From: Apostichopus japonicus
Lineage: Eukaryota > Echinodermata > Holothuroidea > Aspidochirotida > Stichopodidae
Reading direction: 5' to 3'
DNA: 64,000 nt
Assembly: GCF_037975245.1 (NCBI RefSeq)
Contig: NC_092582.1
Span: forward strand, 24,778,077-24,842,076
In this document: positions 22,411 through 35,902 of the stretch, one piece after another
Position numbering within the stretch: position 1 is the first letter of the stretch
Layout of the letters: each line of letters starts with the position of its first letter
Notes under the pieces: generated by a model
Told to the model about the DNA's origin: nothing
The model's input: the letters and a program-made list of their open reading frames with translations, nothing else
The model's database searches: none
Made by a program: the position numbers and the translations under genes

Positions 22411-22802
22411 AGTGTATACCGTTCCAAAGCTATTCAACAACAACAAAACGTTATTTTGTGTATGTCTGTTGTGGGGTGAAGTTAGCGCTATGAGCTACAA
22501 GTTCCAATGCGAAAGGTGGGGGAAAGGGGCTAGAAATAATGTGTGGGTCAATTCTAACTCGGTTTTCGGTCGTTAATTGTTGATGTAGCCTACCAGGTAA
22601 AAGGTTGAAATGACTTTAACAATTTCAAATTTAATAATTTGATTTATTATGCCATTTGGAGCACATAACATAGGCTACTACAGAACATTACTGGCAAAAA
22701 CTAGGGGGGTTGATTGTGTGGGCCAACCCCCCCTCTTCAAAAAGTGGGGGGGTTAAAACCCCCCCCCCCAACCCCCCCTGTTTCTCCGCCACTGCTATGA
22801 TG

Positions 22803-24021
22803 AAAAAGAAGTTATCGTGGTTATTCAAACTATATACGTGTTTCTTTTAGTGGAAATAAGCATTGTCATATCGTCACCAGTATTGCTACTGAATCATAAC
22901 CGTAAAACTAGGGATATGCATTTAGTTATAGCAGGTAGGTAGATCTGGACAGGTAAAACGGCTGATTATTAATAGAGTGCGCACTGCAATTATGATATCT
23001 TTGTAAGATCGGCTGCGATAGTCTAGGCTCGCATTTAAATTCCGGAATCAGAAAATGTAAACAAACAGAAACAAAGGGACGTTACAATGGAGTGTTCTAT
23101 TTTAATGAAACAAGTATTATAATTGTTATACAATTGCTGCTGATAATTCTGTTTAGTTCGTGTTGTAGTTTTGTCACGGCCTTATTGATGATCTGAAAGA
23201 CAAACCACGACACAAAACATAATTATTATTGATATGATATCTTCATTCATATTTGTTCGTACGTAGGCCTATGTGTTGTTTGTCTCCATCAACACTTATG
23301 TCGATAATAGACTTTCATGTAGGTTTCTTGAACTTATTAGAAACTTTGGACAGTGACAGCATTATTGTTCAATGTTATAATTGTATGTCAAGTCATAATA
23401 ACACGATGTTATATTTTACATACATTCCAACTCCACAAGGGACAGGTAGAGAAATTGGTGTATTTAGTCTCAGTGATTCTGAAAACAAACTACGGTATCT
23501 AAGCAAGTGGCTGGAAACAAGACTACATATAAACCGTAGTTTACACAACTGACATACTCTCAGAACATTTAAAATGTGGTCACGTGATTATGTCTATGAT
23601 TGTCTAGGCTTGTAGATCCAAAAGTCCAAATACTATTTTTTCTATTATCAACATTTAAATTGTTGGCTTTCATGATCTGTGATGACGTCACTGATGTCGA
23701 GTATTCACTGATCAGTTCATCATCTCATGGATTATGATTTTTGATTATGAGCATCGAATAATCGACTATCATGATTTGATTTCCTAATGTAGTCCAAGAT
23801 TCGTTCTTATTTTAGTTGTTTCACATGTTTTATATATGATAAGTGTACAACTAATCAGTTATATTATTGAGATGATAACAATTTTAACCCGATTGTTATG
23901 AAACTAAGAGGATAATGGTTATAAACTGATTAGGATATAAAATACAGATGATAATGATAGTAAACTGATCGGTAATCTTACTGAGCTATAAGGATACTAA
24001 ACTGATCAGCTATATTAATTA
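22803..24021. other. Gene-free stretch
   Basis: No recognised exon. A 99-codon plus-strand frame at 23253-23552 has no family I know and no splice support. One TGACGTCA lies at 23693. Confidence 0.4.
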
Positions 24022-24029
24022 GATTATAA

Positions 24030-24398
24030 CAGTGGCGTAGGAAGGTACTTTTGAGTGGGGGGGCTGAAGACTGATGGCCGGCCTTGGGGAGGGGTCTAAG
24101 GGGAGGGGGTTCCCCCTCCCCTTTGGAATTTTTTTTGCATTTCCAGGTCGCCTCAGATGCAATTTGGTGCAATATAGCACACTTCAACCCACCCACTCCA
24201 TTTTGTATATAATTTTGCATTTTCACCTGGCCTTAGATGCAATTTGGTGCTCCAAATGAGATTTTTTTCTCATTTGGAAATGAAAAAGGGGTTTTCTGAC
24301 TTGCGAAGCGGGGGGGCGGAATGATACTTCCGCCCCTCCACATTTTTCACTGGGGGGCTGGCGCCCCCCCCCCAGCCCCCCCGGTTCCTACGCCCTTG
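24030..24398 (+). mobile_element. hAT-type MITE (369 bp) with 8-bp target duplication
   Basis: Ends CAGTGGCGTAGGAA and TTCCTACGCCcTTG, flanked by perfect gattataa at 24022-24029 and 24399-24406. G- and C-runs sit just inside both ends. A subterminal word (ttagatgcaatttggtg) is duplicated within it. Confidence 0.92.
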
Positions 24399-24588
24399 GA
24401 TTATAATGATAGTAAACTGATCAGATCAAACTTAAGGAATCAACTAGATTGATTACTCAGCTGATATGAAGTTATTATCGAGAGTTAACATAAATTCGGT
24501 GAATATTATGTTTACTTTTTCATTCCAGACAAAGAAAGATTAAAGTTGCACGTATAATTTACATGAGTCTCTTTCATTTATTAATCAG

Positions 24589-24650
24589 TTTGGAACCGGC
24601 ACCCGTGGGCGGGTAATCGCCGCCTGAATCTACAGACTGGTCAATGGCAG
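24589..24650 (+). CDS. Candidate coding exon (62 nt), GC-rich, unidentified protein
   Basis: A polypyrimidine acceptor (tctctttcatttattaatcag) precedes and donor CAG|GTAAAAG follows. Only one phase is open: two bases complete a codon, then WNRHPWAGNRRLNLQTGQWQ. Composition (about 58% GC) contrasts with the AT-rich flanks. It ends in phase 0, which fits the microexon at 35903 and the exon at 41933. I infer, without proof, that they belong to one plus-strand gene. The protein is not recognised. Confidence 0.4.
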
Positions 24651-25219
24651 GTAAAAGATTATTTACATTTCCTTCAGCTATTGCTTGTAATGCAAGTCTG
24701 GTCAGTTCATTTCAGTAATGTTGCCCTATACCCTCCGTGTGTTCCATCCTAGCAAATTTCTATAGATAAATTTGGTTTCCGGAGTTACTTGATCTACGTC
24801 AGCGTTAGAAGATGTGATGTAAAGTAAATAATTAGTGGGGGGTTGGGGGGGGGGGTATTTATGACATCAACTTCCAGATCCCTTTCCCTTGCTACACGGT
24901 TTCCTTATTTTTGCTGAGTGTCATTCTGTCCCCCAAAGTAGCCTCTGTGTGTCCCTCATTATCCAAACAACGGCTACATAAATTAAAATCATCTCTCGAA
25001 ATATAGAATCAATAGAAAATACTCAGTGATAAACAAAGGAATTGGAACAAAATCAGTCTTTCTTGCTTCAAGAGTCCTTGAATCTCAGTCAGCTCTCTAC
25101 TCGTTTACATCTCTACTAACACATACATAATTTAAAATCTATACTTCTGTCAAACTGTTAAAATTACAATAAACAGTATACATAACATACTTTGCTCTAA
25201 TAGATATTATTGTTATTAA
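24651..25219. other. Gene-free spacer
   Basis: No coding signal beyond the exon at 24589-24650. A poly-G run is at about 24837-24856. Confidence 0.4.
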
Positions 25220-27147
25220 CAGGGGCGTATCCAGGATTTTCTAATCCGGGGTGGGGGGGGGGGCGCGAATTACTATTTAAGTGGAGCGCCACGATGGGTT
25301 GGCGCGCAGCGTACAAGAACATTTCTGGGTTTTATACCCCCCCCCCCCCCAGATCACCGGAAATGGCACTTCTCGGGCTTGAAAATGACTAACCGGATGA
25401 ACACTTTTGCCTGAGAACCAAGTATTTCCCAATTTTTTTTTTTCATCCATAACCTTTTTGAAGATTTTCACCAGTTACACATCATGTTCGACCTGATCGC
25501 ATGTCCTGTGGATCATTGCTTTTGTAGGTGATTCTACGTCGCGGCCCACAATAGCCGACAGCCCCACTTTTGAAGGTTTTCAGCCCATTATTTGTTCCGA
25601 ATTTGAAAATTCACATTTCTCGTGAATAAACTCACCTCAAAGCATACCCATAATGTTGCAAAAAATGGCATCTATGGACAACCAATATAGAAAAACCTCC
25701 TTGAACCTCTAACAGACCGGTCAAAATTACACGAGTAGAGGGAAGTATGATGAAGAATGTTGGACTGAAATTTTCGAAAATTCAGACACAGTTAATGGAT
25801 TTGTGTACAAATATTAAACCCTCTTATAACGGCTATTATAAAACTTGGTTGAAGGAAATGAAAAAATAGCAGACATTTCCGAAACCGAACACTACACACA
25901 TAGGCGTAGGAGGCGGGGGGGGGGGGCTCCTACTGAAAGAAAAATAAATTGTAATGAGGTAGATAAAGGAAATGAATAGTTTAAAAAATATCTCCTTGAT
26001 AATTAAAATAAAGCTTGGCCGGCTAATTCGCCATTACTAATGTAAAAGAGAATTAGACATAATTGGACCAAATAATGCTATTTCTCCATCTACATAGGAC
26101 AATCCGTTGTTAACATTAGCATCCTGCGGTATACTGCGCAATTTCCACGGACCGTACGGTACACGATGTCAAGCGATGTAATAACCGATGCTTGCTTATA
26201 TGATATTGATATGTTGAACGCGCGCTTCGCGCGCGAAAAATTTACGTTATATTTTTCGGGCAAGTCGTTACAGCCTCCCCCCCCCCCCCCCCGAAATCAA
26301 ATTGGGTTCTTATGACTCCACACATCGACAGTTTTGAGGCTGTTCATCCTGGAACTGCCATTTTCATGCTCACTGATATCATGTGATATCTGCTCTTTGC
26401 TTTACAAATTCGAACAGGCGCGTAGCGAATAATTTGCCAAGGGAGGGGCGAAGCCTGTAGGCAAACTATCTAAGCGTAGCGCCACCACGAGTTGGCGCGT
26501 AGCGTACAAGAAAATTTTGGCCGAAAATGCCTCCCAGATCGCTGGAAATGACATTTCCCATTGCCTTTTAAGTTGCATCTACTCTAAGCATTTTCTATTT
26601 CGAAATTACTAGCGATATCATAAAAAAAAATATGTTCGGGGGAGGGGGGGCGGTCGCTTTCTTCCCGAAATGTGTCATGTTCCCCAACGACTCTGTCAAG
26701 TTCGAGACCAGCCACAGTTGGTTTCATAGCACAATTGTTTCAGGCGTCCATACACACACTCGCGTTATGATAGACCATATTTAGTATATATAGATACATT
26801 AGTGTGAGAGGAAAAATGGAAACGTCAAAAATGGAGTTGTCGGTGTAAGGGGTAGGGTGAGGCGCACGCCCCTTCCGAAATCCTCGTTCCGTCTCTGGCT
26901 ACCCAGCCATGTGTATATAATAGGGATCAGCGCTGTAATGATGTCACTGTTTCTCCTACTCTTCCCGATGTCTTGGCGTTTTTTTTTTACACCCTCCTTT
27001 TCTCCTTTTTCTCTCCTTCTTTTTCTTTTCCCTTCCTCCTCATTTTCCCCCTCTTTTTTCCCTTTTTTCTTCTCTTTTTTTCTCTCCCCCTTTTCCGACC
27101 CGGGGGGGGGGCGCGCCCCAACGCCCCCCACCCTGGATACGCGCCTG
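25220..27147 (-). mobile_element. Nested 2-kb hAT-like composite, copy II
   Basis: Ends CAGGGGCGTATCCAGG and CCTGGATACGCGCCTG. A matching 6-bp TATTAA flanks it (25214-25219 and 27148-27153). It holds core modules at about 25270-25372 and 26465-26560, the CG-rich hairpin (26218-26236), a buried element end CAGGCGCGTAGCG (26416) and a pyrimidine-rich tract (26985-27090). It lacks the insertions present in copies I and IV and so serves as an empty-site reference. No transposase. Confidence 0.85.
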
Positions 27148-29685
27148 TATTAACTTCATGTTACCAATTCCGCAGTTAAATCCTAATGACAGAGTCAAAC
27201 AAAGACATAAGAATTTCATTTTTTAATGAATTAATTAAAGGAATAATTACAGTGGAGTTGCAGTTTTTGGATCGTGTTTTTTTTTTCTAGGCTACATATG
27301 ATATTCCACCAGGCAAAGTAAGAAAGGTTAATTTGTGAATGAGATTAAAGCGGATAGCTACTATTGTAAACATTCAAGTTCTGTTTTTCATTAAATCTTT
27401 TCAGTAGGATTCCAAGTATAACTTCACCGTTTTTGTAATGCACAGCAATGATAAAGATGATCACCGATGAATTAAGCAAACACTATATTCGAAGAACACT
27501 TTGTGGAAATTTATGGTATTAAAGAGCGCGTGAATTCTAAGATTTGTATGCGTTCCTCGCATCGTTAGCAGTGGTGGGCAGATGTGGTTAGATTACCTCC
27601 AGTTTCTCAAGATGGGTGTGTTAAGTGTGGCTTGATGTCCCTCCCGACGCAAACACACATACACACAGAAAGATATTGATCTTTTATCTAGATATCTTGC
27701 TGCAGGTGTACTTCTAAACGGATCTGCTACATAGTTCAAAGGTTCTTGTTTCATTCTCTACTTTTGTGTAAAATGTTCGTCCCTTGAAGCAGTCGTCACG
27801 TACTAGAGGTAAGGGTGAAGGAAACAATACAGCCTGGAGAAAAATAACGTGACGTCACTGAATATTTACAAGAATAAATATACAATAAAAGAAGATTAGT
27901 CATTCTAACTAAAGTATTGTAAGAAGAAGTTGCTGACAAGTAATACATTTCCTTGCACACAAACTAGTAGTAAAGCTGGTTATATTAATGGTTTGGTGGA
28001 AGGGAGATGGGGAGGCGGCGGGTAGAGACAGTAAGATTTGTTTTGTACATTGTAGATGCTGCGAAGTACTGTACGCTAATATATAGCGCTGACTACAGTA
28101 TATATGGCTAGCTGATAAAAGTATCTTTACTATCTTATTCACTTATTGCTATCTCTAGCATAGTAACATTTTAAAGCATGAACTGTGTCCTTTTTTGGTT
28201 ACAAGAAAATGAGACAATGAGTCACACTTTGGTTACTTGTGGAAAGGTTCGGACAATGTGAGAACACTTCAAGGACTTAGTTATATCAGATACTTTACTC
28301 TTTTTATTATTCCGGAAAATTTGAATCTGGCGTATCCTTTAACCAAAGTACCGTACAGTAATATAAAAAGCTACAAATACACATTGATGTGGTATAGCTT
28401 GATATTTACACGCACAACATGATAATTTCCTTAAAGCTTTCCAAAATGTTACTACCCCTTGGTTTGTCAGCCTTCAATCTCACTTCACTATTATTAAGTT
28501 TGCCACCCTCTATTCCACTTTCATTATTTCGTATGTCATTTATTTTCTTGAATTGGTATTCTGTGATTTATTATGCTGTTATATGGTATGTTACTTTACT
28601 GTAGGCTACATTTTACCGAGGTGGAAAATAATAATCAAAGATTATTTTTTGAAAAAATGTCTTCAGTTGCTAATATAAAGTTTAGTCTTCTGGAATTATT
28701 GTGTGGACGATGCCACTGACTCCATAAACGGGAAAGATATGAAACAATGTCAGATCAGCCATAATGAAAATACCAGAAGCTCAGGTATTACCGTACTGAT
28801 TGTAAGACATCAATATGAAGTCATAGAGGTGGTTACACGTTATGACGTAATACAGTCATTTCTACAGTACATTGTACTGGTAAACGTACATTTCTGGCCT
28901 CGTGTAGCATGGTTATAAGGTCTCTCCAGGAGAGTGGAGGGGGGGGGGGTTAGGACTCGTGCGATGGGGTGTATGAGGGGGCTTAAATTAATTAACATGG
29001 TAGTTGATTATTTCTTGCCGGGAAACAGAACGATACATGAAGGTAAAGACAACAGTACAAAGAATCATATTTAATCTGGTGACGTAATATTGTGTCACTG
29101 GAAATAACTAGTAATATACAGGTACAATTGTTATAAAAGCCGTATATACAAAAATTAGCTGTACCACACTAAACAGAAGCTTTATCATAATGTATCATTT
29201 CAAGAAGTTGTACATTTCATTTCCTTTCGATCTACTAGTGAGAAAGCTGCAATAGGAACGTTCCAAACAAGAACGACAGGTGTTACATACAGAGAAACAA
29301 CAGTCACTGTACATAATATATCATCGTAGCAATATGTATTTGCGAGTTTGTTGGTCCTTTCATATTCAAGATGTGTGACGACAAGCATTTTAAATTCCCC
29401 TTGAAGCTGTGGGAGGGGGCGGGTGGGTGAAAGAGCTGGTAATACACTATAATGCGAGTACAAACCTATCCACATCCTTATGCAATAACTTCGATTTTAA
29501 TGCAGTTTATTTACCTAATGCGGTAACGACTATAGGCTTGGTGTTTATCGTGACAAATATGAAGAATGTAAGTGAAGGAACTTTGTTTGGCTGAGTAGAA
29601 TGTAATGAACTTTCGGAAAAGTAGTAAAAGATAAATTAAAATATAAGAATACATGTAATCAACCACTAAGACTACGGATTATATG
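27148..29685. other. Gene-free stretch
   Basis: No supported exon. TGACGTCA occurs at 27850-27857, a poly-G run at about 28939-28950. Confidence 0.4.
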
Positions 29686-30073
29686 CAGTTTGATCAGACC
29701 TTGATATGGATCATGTTTGTATACATGGCGTTGAAGGCGCTAAAACGTGTATATGACTATTATATTCAGATATCAGAAACTGTGTGTAGTTAGTGCATAG
29801 AGACATAGATTCAGTTTGATCAGACCTTGATATGGATCATGTTTGTATACATGGCGTTGAAGGCTTTAAAACGTGTATATGACCATAATATTCAGATATC
29901 AGTAACTGTGTGTAGTTAGTGCATAGAGACATGGATTCAGTTTGATCAGACCTTGATATGGATCATGTTTGTATACATGGCGTTGAAGGCCTTAAGACGT
30001 GTATATGACCATTATATTCATATATCAGTAACTGTGTGTGTGGTTAGTGCATAGAGACATGGATTCAGTTTGC
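29686..30073 (+). repeat. Three tandem 126-bp units plus a partial fourth
   Basis: Units start cagtttgatcagaccttgat at 29686, 29812 and 29938. A fourth start (cagtttg) at 30066 breaks off. Units differ at only a few sites. Confidence 0.92.
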
Positions 30074-30299
30074 CGTGGAATTTCTGGTAATGAATGAATT
30101 GATAAGTGTCACGGATTCTTTGCAAAGATGGACAAAAAGATTAAATGTGTTTTCAATGTGAAATATAATTATAACAACAACATTTCTTTATATTCTCGGT
30201 TACAGGTTACAGGTGTCGGTTACTGTATAAACTTAATCGCCACCAAATAATACTCAAAAGTTTTCATCACTTTGATTAATTATTATCACTTTGATAGAT

Positions 30300-30505
30300 G
30301 CTTGAACTCATGAGAAACCTTGCTGCTTTAAACCACCATCGGAACTTAAATCAGACCTATCACATATTTCTAAACCTATGTACATACTAGCTTCACGTTC
30401 TTATACATGTAAGACTTGGGGCTGAAGTTGTTTATATTCTCACCATCGCCTCCTGATGCTAATTACAGGCGGTCGAATTCATAGTTCCTACTATAATATT
30501 GCTAT
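30300..30505 (+). repeat. Local duplication, copy 1
   Basis: Begins gcttgaactcatgagaaacc and ends ctactataatattgctat. It matches 31595-31772 with substitutions and small deletions. A second matching pair lies upstream of each copy (about 29567-29638 and 31258-31336), so a larger block was duplicated. Confidence 0.8.
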
Positions 30506-31594
30506 TTGTTATATTGCTATTCGTTATATTGCTATTGTTGTATTCGTGTAAAATGGGAATAAATTAGAAAGTAGAAAGAAACTATGTGTAGCTCTACTAA
30601 CCCGCTTCGTTGTTTTGTTGTACGGATACCATGGTAACCAAAACATATGTAATCACTTGAAAAAAGCTTACATTGCATAATTTTTGTATTTTGAGGTAAT
30701 TTCCATCTTTTTTCCAATGTGATGCACTTTAACATTGTTAGGAAAAGTAACCATAACAATGACGTATAAAGTCAAAGGTCAACTTAAGGGTCACCTAAGG
30801 GTTTTCACTGAACTTTCAACTGTACTTACAACACTATGAATACAGGGCAGCATTATGAGAAATATTAAAAAAAGGCAAAATACTGAAGCTGTCAGAACTG
30901 AGAAAAAAGGTTTCAAAATATTCGTGTTACCTCCCGCGTGTTTTGCATATAGACACCGGGGCCCGGGTGGAGTGTGGAAGGGGCTTTCTAACTACGGTGG
31001 AAAGCTCAGGGCGCCAAGTAATACAGGAACAAAGACAAACGTAGAAACCATTTTTTGGATAGACAAAGTACCCTCTTCTGTGTTGCGGGAACAAGGAGTA
31101 ATAGGACTTTACTCTATAAATATATTACATGTTATGGCCGTACCCCCAAGTTGCATGTCGGTTTATATATGACCTTCCAGCAGAAGTCGCAACCGAAAAA
31201 TGCCTATAGGGTAACTAAAACATATATGTTAACGATATATATATATATATGAATAAATGTAAGTGAAGGGAATTTGTTTGGTTGAGTAGAATGTAATGAA
31301 GTTTCGGAAAGGTAGTAAAAGATAAGCAAGAAACTAAGTATTTTATCAACCACTGTGATAAGACTTGGGTGTGGGGGTATAACGGGTAATAGGAACAATT
31401 TTATGTCGGGTTGAAGTTGTTTGTGAACATCAGACTAACCGTTTTCCAGAGTGCAAATGCTGGACATGTTGACGATCGATATATATGAAGGAAGATGCGA
31501 AACTTGTATTGATAATATGAAAGAAAATTGAAGACTACTGTATTTCGAAATTCGTGAAATTATTATATTCGTTATTTGGAATATTGATGATCTT

Positions 31595-31772
31595 GCTTGA
31601 ACTCATGAGAAACCTGGTTGCATTTAACCAGCACCGGAACTTAAATCAGACCTATTACATATTTCATAACTAGCTTCACCTTCTTATACATGTAAGAATT
31701 GGGGCTGAAGTTTTTTTTCTATTCGCATCGCCTGCTGAGTCAGATTCACAGTTCCTACTATAATATTGCTAT
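31595..31772 (+). repeat. Local duplication, copy 2
   Basis: Diverged direct copy of 30300-30505. The 126-bp triplicate and most of the intervening sequence have no match near this copy. Confidence 0.8.
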
Positions 31773-32034
31773 ACCGTTGTACAAATAACATGTACACTAA
31801 GAGCTTCCGTAGGAAATATCTAACTAGAATCTATGACAAAGCTGCATATATTGTTCGTTTCATTTACGTTATCACCCAGTGGCGTAGCCAGCGGGGGGGG
31901 GGGGGGGCAGGGGGTGTGGCTTGATAATAATTATATATTTTGTTAAATGCTCATTTGTCAACAACGAGGAGTTATTTGTCTAGGATGTTTGAATCGTCCA
32001 ATACAACGAACGTCAGAAACCCTTGTGACTAGGT

Positions 32035-33200
32035 ATAGTGCAAATAACATGAGGTATGGTACAAATAAAAGAGGTATGGTACAAATAACATGAGGTATGG
32101 TACAAATAACATGAGGTATGTTACAAATAAACCGAGATATGATACAGATAACATGAGGCATGGTACAGATAACATGAGGTATGTTACAAATAACATGAGG
32201 TATGTTACAAATAACATGAGGTATGATACAAATAACATGAGGTATGGTACAAATAACATGAGGTATGTTACAAATAAACCGAGATATGATACAGATAACA
32301 TGAGGCATATTACAGATAACATGAGGTATGTTACAAATAAAATGAGATATGGTACAAATAACATGAGGTATGGTACAAATAACATGAGGTATGGTACAAA
32401 TAACATGAGGTATGGTACAAATAACTTGATGTATGTTACAAATAACATGATGTATGTTACAAATAACATGAGGTATGTTACAAATAACATGAGGTATGTT
32501 ACAAATAACATGAGGTATGTAACAAATAAAATGAGATATGGTACAAATAACATGAGGTATGTTACAAATAACATGAGGTATGGTACAAATAACATGAGGT
32601 ATGGTACAAATAACATGAGGTATGTAACAAATAAAATGAGATATGGTACAAATAACATGAGGTATGTTACAAATAACATGAGGTATGGTACAAATAACAT
32701 GAGGTATGATACAAATTACATGAGGTATGTTACAAATAGCATGAGGTATGTTACAAATAACATGCGGGATGGTACCAATAACATGAGGTATGGTACAAAT
32801 AACATGAGGTATGTTACAAATAACATGAGGTATGGTACAAATAACATGAGGTATGTTACAAATAAACCGAGATATGATACAAATAACATGAGGCATGGTA
32901 CAGATAACATGAGGTATGTAACAAATAAAATGAGATATGGTACAAATAACATGAGGTATGTTACAAATAACATGAGGTATGGAACAAATAACATGAGGTA
33001 TGTTACAAATTACATGAGGTATGTAACAAATAAAATGAGATATGGTACAAATAACATGAGGTATGTTACAAATAACATGAGGTATGGTACAAATAACATG
33101 AGGTATGTTACAAATAACATGAGGTATGGTAAACATAACATGAGCAATGGTAAAAATAACATGAGGTATGGTACAAATAACATGAGGTATGGAACAAATA
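32035..33200. repeat. 1.17-kb minisatellite, 21-bp unit, with higher-order structure
   Basis: About 55 units of aacatgaggtatggtacaaat and variants (tta/gta/gat in the middle). A variant pair, aaaccgagatatgatac followed by aacatgaggca, returns near 32126, 32276 and 32866, which shows block duplication. As 21 is divisible by three, open frames over 400 codons exist on both strands. They are a by-product. Confidence 0.97.
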
Positions 33201-34585
33201 ACATGCAACTAAATAAAGTCTCCCTTCCACGCTCGTACTCCAACTCTTTCGTCCTATTTCCTAATTATTCTTGTCCTTCTTTCTCCGCATGTAGACCCCT
33301 ATGTGCTCTCCTTATAGATGTAATTGCCTTGTGAATCAATACAAATTCTCAATTTTAAAGTAGATAATATTCAGACAGATAATTCCTTATAAAACAAAAT
33401 GAATCTATCGTGCTTGTCTCTCTTTCACACCGTCTCAGTCAAAAATGTTTTATTGGTGAAAATATTGATGCATACTTTTCATCTCTAGAATCTTTACGTT
33501 GTGACGTAACTGTACGCAGTACTACAACAGTCAGTAAATGTTACTCGTTTCTAATAGTTTCAGTTGTAATGGGATTTGAGGGATCCATATTGATTATATT
33601 TCATTATTTTTAGATTAATGTATATATACGTGGCTGATATGAATGCGTGGGTCCAAGCAGGCGTAGATATGAAACTGCAGATCTGTTTTTAACTTGAAAC
33701 AAAGAAACAAGTGTAATTTTTAAGGTAGATTTCATCAACTAGATTTTTACTTATTTGGAAAATTAAAGTAGAGGTGACTACATTATAGGTCAACTTAAAA
33801 GGTGTTAAATTTAAGGTTTTTATTTCATTTTCAAGAAACGTCCTTTGTACCACCCTCTGTATGTACAGTACTATTAATAAGCAGAAGCATTATGATACGA
33901 AAATGGCAACGGTGAATCTGAACTAATAATGGTTTAAAATATTTGCATTATTTCTTTCGTCTTTTGAATAACTAATAATGTGAATATAAAATAGGTTCTT
34001 GAAGGAGCTTGGGCCAGATTGGGAGAAGAGGTGGCGTGTTCAAAGTAACTGGTAATGTGGTTGAGTTTTAAACAATTACCACCAGGCAAATTAATAATTA
34101 TATTCAAGCGCTGAAAATATCACAATGCAACATCCTGGCCTTGTATCCTCACATGGTTCCTATTGTTATTAATACTCTTTCCACCAGAAGCATTCAATAT
34201 GTTTGTATCTTATAGTATAAGAAACACTCTGATGTAGTTGAGTCCAATTATTCCTGATTCCGAGCCGAGTCCGATAACCACTTGGTTCGAGTATATGGTA
34301 GTCTCGAGTCCGAACAGAGTTCTAGAGAGATATGAGCAACCCAAACCAGGTCTGAGTCCAGCTAATACATAGAGACACAGGTGTGACAAGCTCACACGGT
34401 TTCTGCTTATACTAGTCTAATAGACGCACAGGGAGTATCGGTTGCATAAACCTCTCTAATCTTTTATAAATATACAGGCCGTCGTTTCCTGGTCTAAATT
34501 TTCCATGCCTAAGTTGGACAGAGTCAACTATTGCAAAACTGGATATTTACGCATGTTCAAACTCCCAATAAACATACACACACGG
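33201..34585. other. Gene-free stretch
   Basis: No exon, RNA gene or repeat is supported by what I can see. Confidence 0.4.
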
Positions 34586-35181
34586 CAGGCCTCGACAAAT
34601 ACGGTCGCCAACTCGCCAATGGCGTCTAGAATATGCGACTGGCGTGCAAAAAATGCATTACGCTCGACATTTTGGCGAGTGGCTCATTCGCTCACTGCCT
34701 TTATACGATAGGCTTACTATTAACTTGTGAGCCAATCAACACAGGCCTATTGCCTAATGTTACACATCACAGTAGAATTATCAAGTGCACTGTTACAAGT
34801 AGGTCCTAAGGAACAGCTCTGTTCACCAGCTCGAAACTAATTTGATACTAATCTACTAAATGATGCACAATAGGTGTAACCACACTGGAAAACTACAAAC
34901 TTAAATAAATGCGTAACAACAACTCAAACAGGGGTAACGCATGAAATATCATGTTTTAAACACTTTTGAGGAAGCACAATTTAAATAGATCGTTTTTGCT
35001 GTAAACAACTAACAGTAACACTAAACCGCGATATCCTAAGTTAGGCCATACTACCTAGGCTTATATCACACAAACACTTTGCGAGAAAAAAATGGCGAGT
35101 GAATTTAACGTTTTGGCGAGTAGAATTTTAGACTCGGTCGCCAGTTGGCGAGTAGTTTTAAAAAAAATTTGTCGAGTCCTG
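34586..35181 (+). mobile_element. hAT-type MITE (596 bp) with 8-bp target duplication
   Basis: Ends CAGGcCTCGACAAAT and ATTTGTCGAGtCCTG, with perfect acacacgg at 34578-34585 and 35182-35189. Subterminal regions carry repeated GGCGAGT/ACTCGCC words on both sides, plausible transposase sites. A different family from the GCGTA-type MITEs of this window. Confidence 0.92.
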
Positions 35182-35902
35182 ACACACGGACTAATTTAGA
35201 AAGAAGAAAATCTATGCAGGTTTATTATATTTAATGATTTTTACATGTTTGACATGTTTTTGATGTTTACAGATCTACACTATTATATTTAATTATCCCA
35301 TTGTGTCTGTTATAGTATGTGTTATTCAGACAACTGCATTTCCCAAAATGTCATGGATATCTTTACACGACTAAAAGTACGATATGAACAGACCATCTAA
35401 GACTAACGGGAGGGGGGAGGGGGGGGGGAGGGGTGGGGGGACCAATATGCTGCTTTTGCTTTTTGCTTTTTCTGACATTAAATCGATCCAACTACGAGTT
35501 CTATCTTTAAATACTCCTCCCTTTCCCCTTCTCGTCATCTTCTCTGTCGTTCAGGGTAACCATCTGATTATCTCAGTGAGGAGTTGGTCATTATGACGTC
35601 ACTCCGTTTTTGATGACGTCATTCGGTGGTTGATGACGGGTTTAATACTAACATTGCCTTCCCTATTGAGATGATGTTGGTGTTTATGTTATTAAGTCCG
35701 TACATCTTACAGTGACGAGTCTGTCTCCTATATTGACTTTAGTGTGCTCAAATCAGATGTGTGTTTACCTGCCAGGAATAATTTACTGTGATATTTGTGA
35801 AGATATATCATTCTAACGTATACATTTTTTGCTTCGTCGTATTATATTTTCCTGAAATTCAATTTTAAAATCTCATGGTTTTAACCTTTCTCTTCCTTTC
35901 AG

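Larger units (their letters stand above)
20856..22794 (-). mobile_element. hAT-type element (1.94 kb) enclosing composite copy IV
   Basis: Ends are CAGTGGCGGAGATTTC and its near complement tttCTCCGCCACTG, with a perfect 8-bp duplication ctatgatg at 20848-20855 and 22795-22802. A core module in inverted orientation (about 20928-21030) lies next to its left end. Most of its interior is the 2-kb composite copy IV. It encodes no transposase. Confidence 0.9.

Noticed and set aside
29686-30073. CRISPR-like array (also the other tandem repeats)
   Set aside because: There are no unique spacers. Units are contiguous and the genome is eukaryotic.
32090-33334. Open frames over 400 codons (MRYGTNN and IPHVICN repeats) on both strands
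   Set aside because: They arise because the 21-bp minisatellite unit is a multiple of three and lacks stops in several frames.
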